A DNA stretch of 6,166 nucleotides from Acidobacteriota bacterium (lineage in GTDB: Bacteria; Acidobacteriota; Vicinamibacteria; Vicinamibacterales; SCN-69-37). Position 1 is the first letter of the stretch. Each line of letters begins with the position of its first letter. The notes below the pieces were generated by a model, which saw only the letters and a program-made list of their open reading frames with translations, searched no databases and was not told the origin of the DNA. Both the position numbers and the translations under genes were made by a program. The stretch covers positions 305 to 6,470 of the forward strand of contig JAKALV010000189.1 of assembly GCA_021824055.1 (NCBI GenBank), read 5' to 3'. Below are positions 1 through 4,804 of the stretch, piece after piece.

Positions 1-99
1 GCGGCCGCGGCCGGCGAGGATCGCGCGACGCTGGTCGCGACGGCCGATGCGGCGCTCTATCGCGCGAAGCAGGCGGGCCGCAATCGCGTCGCCGGCTGA
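1..99 (+). CDS. C-terminal end of a GGDEF-domain protein (diguanylate cyclase), partial
   Basis: The reading frame is open from the first base and ends at TGA 97-99, giving 32 residues. The tail reads ATADAALYRAKQAGRNRVAG, which is the characteristic last helix and strand of GGDEF domains (consensus ADxALYxAKxxGRNxV). GGDEF domains make cyclic di-GMP from two GTP. The active-site GGDEF loop and any sensory domain lie upstream of the window, so whether the enzyme is active, and what it senses, cannot be seen. The gene is convergent with the propeller gene that ends at 230. The family assignment of the tail is strong; the full architecture is unknown. Confidence 0.88.
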   Translation, partial: AAAAGEDRATLVATADAALYRAKQAGRNRVAG

Positions 100-123
100 C
101 ATGCGATCCGATTCGTGGCTTAA

Positions 124-225
124 AGGACGGCGCTGTGGTTTCACCGCGACACCCGCCTGACACGCTTCGCGACGCTGGACACGGCACAGGAACAGGCGGC
201 CAAAGAACTCGGACTGCCGGTCTGA
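124..225 (+). pseudogene. Short coding-like tail without a start, possible gene remnant
   Basis: After an in-frame stop at 121-123, the frame runs open to TGA 223-225. It has G or C at most third codon positions, like the real genes here. The peptide includes TALWFHRDTRLTRFATLD and ends in AAKELGLPV. There is no ATG or GTG start with a ribosome binding site, and the frame upstream is closed, so this is either the decayed 3' end of a lost gene or a chance open frame. The start of the peptide loosely recalls the N-terminal WFRRDLRL motif of photolyases, but that is too short to count as a match. I do not recognise a family. It lies 24 bases after the GGDEF stop and ends just before the converging propeller gene. 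Confidence 0.22.
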
Positions 226-229
226 CAGT

Positions 230-3016
230 TCAGTACTTCACCGCCCGCACCTTCACCGCATCCATGACCCACATGCCGCGGCCGTAGGTCGCGATCACAA
301 TGAGGTTGTCGCGCGGCTGGATCTGGATGTCCGACACCTCCACCGACGGCAGGTTCGCCCCGAGCACGTTCCATTTCGCGCCGCCGTCCTTCGACACGTA
401 GGCGCCGAAGTCATTGCCGGCGTACAGCAACCCCTTCACCGACGGGTCTTCGCGGATCACATTGATCGATCCCGATGGGATGTTGCCCGCGATGCTCGTC
501 CACGTGGCGCCGTAGTCGGTGGACGTCCACAGGTACGGCGTGAAGTCATCGTCCTCGCGCCCGCGCTGGGCCAGAAACACCGTGCCGGCGTCATACTTCG
601 ACGGCACGATCCGCGAGACCCACTTCTTCATCGCGATCGGCACGTTCTGGCCGATATCGGTCCACGTCTTTCCGTCATCCCGCGTCACGCGCAGGTTGCC
701 ATCGTCGGTGCCGGCATAGAGCAGGCCCTTCACGAGCGGCGACTCGGCGAGCTGGGTGATCGACTGATACGGAATCGCCGATGGATTCACGCCCATCTGC
801 CGCGGGTTGTTGTCCGTGAGATCGGGGCTGATGCGCTCCCACGTGTCGCCGCGATCATGCGAACGGTAGACGTACTGAAAACCCGCATAGATCGTGTTGT
901 GGTCGAACGCCGAGACGATGATCGGCGCCATCCACTGCGCGCGCTGCGGCGGTTCGCCGTCCGTCGCTTTCGGGCGGATGTCGACGGCCGCGGTCTTCCG
1001 GACGCCGGCTTTCGCGGGCGTCACGTCCGCGCGGGTGAAGTTGCCATAGAAACTGTGCGAGTAGACCGTGTTCGGATTCACCGGATCGATCGCGTGCGTG
1101 CTGCCCTCGCCGCCCGGCGCGCCCTGCCAGGGCATCGGCTTGAACAGGCCCCGGCCGTTCCTCACGCTGATGGCCACGCGATAACTGCCCGCGTCCTGCA
1201 CCGAGCCATAGGCGTGAAACGGCTTCGCCGTGTCGAGTTCCACGTTGTAGAACTGGGTGCCGTGAATGCCGGTGGCCTCCCGTTTCGTCCGGCCGCCGTC
1301 CTCCGTCATCGTGAAGCCCTGATCGGACGCGGTGTAGACGATCCTGGGATTCACCGGGTCGATCCACATGCGGTGGTTGTCGCCGCCGCCGCCCGCGAAC
1401 GGCTTGAACGTCGCGCCGGCATCGTCGGACACGCTGACGCCCAGCGCGAGCACATAGATACGGTTCGGGTTCTTCGTGTCGACGCGGATCTGCGTAAACA
1501 CCCAGTTGTACGTGTTGCCGAGCGACATCATCTTCTGCGCCGTCTCGGGCGTCTGTCCGCTGGTCTTGTGCCAGCTCGTGCCCTTGTCGTCGCTGCGGTA
1601 GATCTCCATGCCGCGGATGATGTTGCTGTTCTCCGGCAGCGGCCGGTCGTACGCGTCATGCTCGCCCGGCTTCGCGCGACGGCCCGTGTCGTAGCTGTCG
1701 ACCACGGCGTAGACCACATTCGGATTCGAGCGCGCGATGTCGAGGCCCACGCGGCCGCGGAACTTCGCCTCGGGCAGTCCGTTGTTGGCCGCGGTCCACG
1801 TGGCGCCGCCGTCGGTCGTCTTCCAGATGCCGCCTTCGCTGTAGTTCGGCTCGACGCGCGGATCGCTCCACTTGCGCCGCACGCGCTGCCACAGGCCGGC
1901 GTAGAGCGTGTCCGGGTCTTTCGGATCCATCACCAGATCCACCGCGCCGGTGTTCGGGCTGCGATAGAGCACCTTGGTCCACGTCCGGCCGCCATCGGTC
2001 GTCTTGAACACGCCGCGCATCTCGTTCGGCGTCCACTCGTGGCCCGACGCCGCGACATACACGATGTTCGGATTCGTCGGATGCACGATGATGCGGCCGA
2101 TCGTGCCGCTGTCGGTGAGGCCCATCTGTGTCCACGTGCGGCCGGCGTCGATCGACTTGTAGATGCCGGTGCCCGACAGGCTCGCGCGGAACAGGTTGGC
2201 CTCGCCGGTGCCCGACAGGCTCGCGCGGAACAGGTTGGCCTCGCCGGTGCCCACCCACACGATGTTCGGATTCGACGTCGCCACCGCCACATCGCCGATG
2301 CTCGCCGTGGCTTCATGCTCGAAGATCGGACGCCAGGTGAGGCCGCGATTCGCCGACTTCCACACGCCGCCGGTGGCCGCGCCCACATAGATGGTGCGCC
2401 GCCCCGCCACGTCGGCGACCGCGATCGACGTCATGCGTCCGGTGTGGTTTGACGGGCCGATCGACTGCCAGGGGATCAGCTTGTACGGCGACGCCGCGGT
2501 CATCGCCTTGTGGGTGCCATACGCCGCCAGATGCGCCGCGGCGTCCATCGGCGTCGTGAAGTCGAACAGCTCGACGTCGAACACCAGCGTGCCCTTCGGC
2601 GCACCCGGCCGCGGATTGTCGCCGTACGCGAGCGCGGCCGGAATCCAGAACCGCCGCTTCTCGCCTTTCACCATCAGCTGCACGCCTTCGGTCCAGCCTT
2701 TGATGACGCGGTTCAAGCCAAACGACAGCGGCCGGCCGTTCACCACCGAGCTGTCGAACATCTTGCCGTCGGTCGTCCAGCCGGAGTAGTGCACCTTCAC
2801 GGTGGACGCGGCGATGGGATGCTCGGTGCCGGTGCCGGGCGAGATCACTTTCGACGCGAGGCCGGACGCCGTCACGGTCGCGTCGGCTGGCGCGGCCGCC
2901 ACGTCGGGCGGAGCGGGCAAGGGGGCGGGCTGAGGCCGCTGGCCTCCCGCGGAGACGATTGTCAGAGCCAGGATCAACGTGAGCAGGGTCGCGGCAACGG
3001 CTGGACGCGTAGGCAT
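230..3016 (-). CDS. Exported FKBP-type peptidyl-prolyl isomerase fused to a VPS10/sortilin-like beta-propeller
   Basis: The 928-residue protein starts with a signal peptide (MPTRP, then a hydrophobic core at residues 8-22, possible cleavage after VSA at 23) and a Pro/Ala-rich linker to about 47. Residues 49-153 form an FKBP domain. The FKBP active-site positions are kept: Y77, F87-D88, F99, V104-I105, W108, Y131 and F146, so proline cis-trans isomerase activity is plausible. Residues 185-920 form the sortilin-like propeller, with about eleven Asp-boxes (e.g. KSIDAGRTW 287, KTTDGGATW 399, RSHDRGDTW 718, VSKDGGAKW 874) and the family ending ATYGRGMWVMD. Residues 256-281 carry a duplicated 13-residue segment. 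An ATG 21 codons upstream (3079) is open, but it would bury the signal peptide and lacks a ribosome binding site, so ATG at 3016 is preferred. The propeller's substrate is unknown; such proteins are often annotated as glycosyl hydrolase or sialidase-like without proof. Periplasmic or extracellular folding or binding is the likely role. Confidence 0.9.
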   Translation of the reverse strand: MPTRPAVAATLLTLILALTIVSAGGQRPQPAPLPAPPDVAAAPADATVTASGLASKVISPGTGTEHPIAASTVKVHYSGWTTDGKMFDSSVVNGRPLSFGLNRVIKGWTEGVQLMVKGEKRRFWIPAALAYGDNPRPGAPKGTLVFDVELFDFTTPMDAAAHLAAYGTHKAMTAASPYKLIPWQSIGPSNHTGRMTSIAVADVAGRRTIYVGAATGGVWKSANRGLTWRPIFEHEATASIGDVAVATSNPNIVWVGTGEANLFRASLSGTGEANLFRASLSGTGIYKSIDAGRTWTQMGLTDSGTIGRIIVHPTNPNIVYVAASGHEWTPNEMRGVFKTTDGGRTWTKVLYRSPNTGAVDLVMDPKDPDTLYAGLWQRVRRKWSDPRVEPNYSEGGIWKTTDGGATWTAANNGLPEAKFRGRVGLDIARSNPNVVYAVVDSYDTGRRAKPGEHDAYDRPLPENSNIIRGMEIYRSDDKGTSWHKTSGQTPETAQKMMSLGNTYNWVFTQIRVDTKNPNRIYVLALGVSVSDDAGATFKPFAGGGGDNHRMWIDPVNPRIVYTASDQGFTMTEDGGRTKREATGIHGTQFYNVELDTAKPFHAYGSVQDAGSYRVAISVRNGRGLFKPMPWQGAPGGEGSTHAIDPVNPNTVYSHSFYGNFTRADVTPAKAGVRKTAAVDIRPKATDGEPPQRAQWMAPIIVSAFDHNTIYAGFQYVYRSHDRGDTWERISPDLTDNNPRQMGVNPSAIPYQSITQLAESPLVKGLLYAGTDDGNLRVTRDDGKTWTDIGQNVPIAMKKWVSRIVPSKYDAGTVFLAQRGREDDDFTPYLWTSTDYGATWTSIAGNIPSGSINVIREDPSVKGLLYAGNDFGAYVSKDGGAKWNVLGANLPSVEVSDIQIQPRDNLIVIATYGRGMWVMDAVKVRAVKY
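2165..2252. repeat. Perfect 39-bp tandem duplication inside the propeller gene
   Basis: The 39 bases at 2171-2209 are repeated exactly at 2210-2248. The period-39 match extends from 2165 to 2252, about 2.26 copies without a mismatch. Because 39 is divisible by three, the frame is kept and the protein gains a second copy of GTGEANLFRASLS (residues 256-268 and 269-281) just before the Asp-box KSIDAGRTW. Family relatives normally have a single GTGE-N segment leading into the G-[IV]-YKS strand, so one copy appears to be an insertion. The lack of any silent difference suggests a recent event or an assembly artefact. Confidence 0.97.
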
Positions 3017-3029
3017 GGCCCAAAGTGTA
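3017..3029 (-). promoter_or_regulatory. -10-like element directly before the propeller gene (possible leaderless start)
   Basis: Read on the minus strand, TACACT (3029-3024) fits the TAnnnT -10 consensus and is followed by seven bases, TTGGGCC, and then the ATG at 3016. Transcription starting about 7 bases after the -10 would begin at the ATG itself, giving a leaderless message. No Shine-Dalgarno sequence is visible before this ATG, which agrees with that reading. No clear -35 box is seen. Confidence 0.42.
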
Positions 3030-3093
3030 GCCGGACTCGTGCCGACCGAGAAGGCGGGCGACGTCGTCATGTTGCGCATCGACGAGATCAGCA

Positions 3094-3153
3094 GGCCGAG
3101 CTGAAGCTCGGCTCTACGTACGACGAACGGCCGAGCTGAAGCTCGGCCCTGCG
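3094..3153. repeat. Two copies of a 25-bp palindromic repeat (REP-like hairpins)
   Basis: Copy one (3094-3118) and copy two (3129-3153) share 23 of 25 bases and are spaced 35 bases apart in the same orientation. Each contains the perfect inverted repeat GCCGAGCT-GA-AGCTCGGC: an 8-bp stem with a 2-base loop (four bases if the closing pair opens). The pair lies between two minus-strand genes, about 27 bases after the stop of the upstream gene (3180) and 78 bases before the propeller ATG. No T-run follows, so a classical rho-independent terminator is not evident. Such hairpins could still stabilise the 3' end of the upstream message or insulate the two genes. The arrangement resembles dispersed REP elements. 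Confidence 0.8.
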
Positions 3154-3179
3154 TGTGCCGTGTGCGCGTGGCGCGCCGG

Positions 3180-3770
3180 CTACTTGCCGGGCTTGAGCTC
3201 GCTGAGCTTCTTCAAATCGATCTTGGAGACGATGTCGCGAAGCGTGTCCACCGAGTCGATGCCGGATCCTTCAGCCTTGACGACGAAGCGGCCGTTCACG
3301 ACGACCGAGAACTCGCCCTCGGTCTTCTCGCTGTTCCATTTCGACGCGGCCTGGTATCCGCTGAACTCGAACCGGCTGATCGACGTGGCCGGCGGCAACT
3401 TCTCGGAATACCCCGGCGGCAGCACCGTCACCATGGCCGCCAGCGCGAGCAGGCAATCGTCCACGCCCACCGTGTCGCCAATGGTCACCCGCACCTTCAT
3501 GGCGCCGTTCGTGTAGTTCGCTTCGGCGAAGCTGTACCCGGACTCCTCTGAAATCGGCACGACGCTGCCGCCCAACGGCGCCCGTGTCCATCCGTCAAGC
3601 GTGGGCGCCAGCGTCTGGAGCGTGGCCACCGGCACAACGGCGGGCCCTTTTTGGGCGGCCGGCGTGGCCGCAGACGCCTTCTTCTGAGCGAGGGCTGGCA
3701 CCGCAAGTGCGGTGAGAACGAGTGCGACAACGATGAACGAAAATCCGCCGGGTCGGTTGCGCCAGGACAT
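3180..3770 (-). CDS. Exported protein of unknown function, 196 residues
   Basis: The chosen ATG at 3770 gives a clear signal peptide: MSWRNRP, a hydrophobic core at residues 10-24, and probable cleavage after ALA at 28. It is preceded by GAGG with a 5-base gap. A longer open frame to 3839 would place 23 residues before the signal peptide and is unlikely. After an Ala/Lys-rich linker (29-48), the mature part is a single small alpha/beta-looking domain containing LQTLAPTLDGWTRAPLGG (51-68), a stretch of beta-like segments, GYSEKLPPAT (120-129), and a final strand-helix pattern VVVNGRFVVKAEGSG (157-171) followed by an amphipathic helix to the Lys-rich end. There is one cysteine (C106), no lipobox and no recognisable catalytic motif. 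I do not recognise a named family. Periplasmic location is inferred from the signal peptide. The gene is divergent from the hydrolase at 3998. Confidence 0.85.
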   Translation of the reverse strand: MSWRNRPGGFSFIVVALVLTALAVPALAQKKASAATPAAQKGPAVVPVATLQTLAPTLDGWTRAPLGGSVVPISEESGYSFAEANYTNGAMKVRVTIGDTVGVDDCLLALAAMVTVLPPGYSEKLPPATSISRFEFSGYQAASKWNSEKTEGEFSVVVNGRFVVKAEGSGIDSVDTLRDIVSKIDLKKLSELKPGK

Positions 3771-3775
3771 AAGCA

Positions 3776-3779
3776 CCTC
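3776..3779 (-). promoter_or_regulatory. Ribosome binding site of the 196-residue exported protein
   Basis: On the minus strand the sequence GAAGAGGTGCTT precedes the ATG at 3770. GAGG lies 5 bases before the start, a good Shine-Dalgarno spacing. It supports this start over the upstream alternative at 3839. Confidence 0.65.
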
Positions 3780-3871
3780 TTCGGCGCGGAGAAGTGCCAA
3801 CTTCGTACCAATCGCGCGACCCGTAGCGGCGGTGGCCAAACCGGAGGCGCGCCGGCTCGGTCACACGTCGG

Positions 3872-3902
3872 AGGTTCTGTTGCGGGCTTTTCAACAGGGC
3901 CT
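3872..3902 (+). repeat. Imperfect hairpin in the divergent intergenic region, possible insertion-sequence end
   Basis: CTGTTG (3877-3882) and CAACAG (3892-3897) form a 6-bp perfect stem around the 9-base loop CGGGCTTTT. In plus-strand RNA the stem can extend to 11 pairs, including two G-U pairs (3872-3882 with 3892-3902). The half CTTTTCAACAGGGCCTG resembles the TTTTTCAACAG-type outer ends of some insertion sequences. No transposase fragment or target duplication is visible, so this may be a scar or a chance hairpin. No T-run follows it, which argues against a terminator. The rest of 3771-3997 shows only the promoter-like element before 3998 and the ribosome binding site near 3776. Confidence 0.3.
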
Positions 3903-3985
3903 GAGTGAAACCACGCGCTCGCCGGCGGTCTTGCTCCCGACGCGGCCCGTCCTGAGGCGGCCAAAGGCGCGCGACACGCGTGCGG

Positions 3986-3997
3986 TAGTATGCGAAG
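3986..3997 (+). promoter_or_regulatory. -10-like element directly before the hydrolase gene (possible leaderless start)
   Basis: TAGTAT (3986-3991) matches the TAnnnT -10 consensus and is followed by six bases, GCGAAG, and then the GTG at 3998. As with the propeller gene, transcription would begin at the start codon. No convincing -35 box is visible about 17 bases upstream. The stretch AAGGTGG at 3995-4001 could alternatively act as a Shine-Dalgarno sequence for the ATG at 4016, but the gap of about 14 bases is long. Confidence 0.45.
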
Positions 3998-4804
3998 GTG
4001 GATCGAGTTCGCCGCATGGCAAGGGGTGTCCTGGTGGGCTCGTTGCTCCTCCTTTGCGACGTCTCCGCGCAAGCCCGCTCCACTCAGAACATGGCCTTCC
4101 CGCTTCGCGGCAAGGTGCTGACGCTGGCGATCTATCGTCCCGCCGGACCGCCTAAGGGCACGGTCGTGATGGCCAGCGGCGACGTGGGCTGGGTCGGGCT
4201 GGCCGTCACCATGGCGGAGTTCCTGTCCGATCGCGGGTACGTGGTGGTCGGCGTGAACATACGCCAGTACCTGACGGCCTTCACGAGCGGCCGGCAGCAC
4301 ATGGAGGCACAGCACCCGCCGGCCGACTACAGCGCGTTGCGCGATCTGCTCGAGCGGCAGAATCTCCTGTATCGACCCGTCGTGTTGTCGGGCGTCTCCG
4401 AAGGCGCGGCCGTGGCGGTCCTCGCCGCCGCGCATAAAGACAATCATCGCTGGGTGGATGGCGTCGTGACCATGGGCACGCCGATGGTGGCGGAGCTGGC
4501 GTGGCGATGGACGGACTTCACGACGTGGATCACCAAGAGTGACGCCGACGAGCCGTCCTTCTCGCCACTCGACTTCATCGGACAGGTGTCGCCGCGGCCG
4601 CTCGTGATGATTCAGTCAACGCGCGACGAGTACGTGCCGGAGGCGGACTACCGCAAGCTCGACGCGGCCGCCCGCCAGCCCAAGAAGCTCGTGCTCATCA
4701 ACGCCGCCAACCACCGGTTCACCGACACGCAACCCGAACTGCGAACGGAGATGCTTGCGGCGCTGGCCTGGATCGCCGGGCAGATGGGGCGGAGCCAGCG
4801 GTGA
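3998..4804 (+). CDS. Exported alpha/beta hydrolase, AcvB/VirJ-like (candidate aminoacyl-phosphatidylglycerol hydrolase)
   Basis: The 268-residue protein has a signal peptide (basic MDRVRRMARG, core at 11-20, AQA cleavage site after 26). LLLLC is not a good lipobox. The alpha/beta-hydrolase core shows a strand and loop VVMASGDVGW (56-65), close to the ISGDGGW motif of the VirJ family, then the nucleophile elbow GVSEG with S134, a likely acid D210 in QSTRDEYVP, and H239 in NAANHRF. The triad order and spacing fit. The length matches single-domain VirJ rather than the longer AcvB. VirJ relatives usually have GYSFGAD at the elbow, so this is a divergent member or a neighbouring hydrolase family. 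The mprF-like gene starts inside its stop codon. In Agrobacterium and Rhizobium, AcvB/AtvA hydrolyses lysyl-phosphatidylglycerol made by the co-encoded LpiA/MprF, and the same role is inferred here. The GTG start at 3998 is chosen from the promoter spacing; ATG at 4016 also keeps the signal peptide. Confidence 0.8.
   Translation: MDRVRRMARGVLVGSLLLLCDVSAQARSTQNMAFPLRGKVLTLAIYRPAGPPKGTVVMASGDVGWVGLAVTMAEFLSDRGYVVVGVNIRQYLTAFTSGRQHMEAQHPPADYSALRDLLERQNLLYRPVVLSGVSEGAAVAVLAAAHKDNHRWVDGVVTMGTPMVAELAWRWTDFTTWITKSDADEPSFSPLDFIGQVSPRPLVMIQSTRDEYVPEADYRKLDAAARQPKKLVLINAANHRFTDTQPELRTEMLAALAWIAGQMGRSQR
4791..4794 (+). promoter_or_regulatory. Ribosome binding site of the mprF-like gene
   Basis: GGAG lies 6 bases before the GTG at 4801, within the last codons of the hydrolase gene. 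Together with the GTGA overlap (4801-4804) it fixes the start and suggests translational coupling of the two genes. Confidence 0.7.

Noticed and set aside
205..231. Inverted repeat GAACT...AGTTC as a terminator between the converging genes at 99 and 230
   Set aside because: The stem is only five pairs, with a poorly paired interior and no T-run on either strand.
857..2452. Long plus-strand open frame of 531 codons
   Set aside because: It lies wholly antisense to the propeller gene, is Arg/Ala/His-rich with no recognisable domain, and is a typical by-product of high GC content on the opposite strand.
2313..3023. Minus-strand open frame of 236 codons overlapping the FKBP part
   Set aside because: It is the shifted frame of the propeller gene, Arg-rich, with no signature; the FKBP frame is clearly the real one.
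3784..3803. TTGGCAC on the minus strand as a possible sigma-54 promoter before the 3770 start
   Set aside because: The -12 GC element is off by one base, and the predicted transcription start would fall inside the ribosome binding site.
3497..4447. Minus-strand open frame of 316 codons crossing the divergent region
   Set aside because: It overlaps the hydrolase antisense and the unknown exported protein out of frame, and shows no domain or ribosome binding site.
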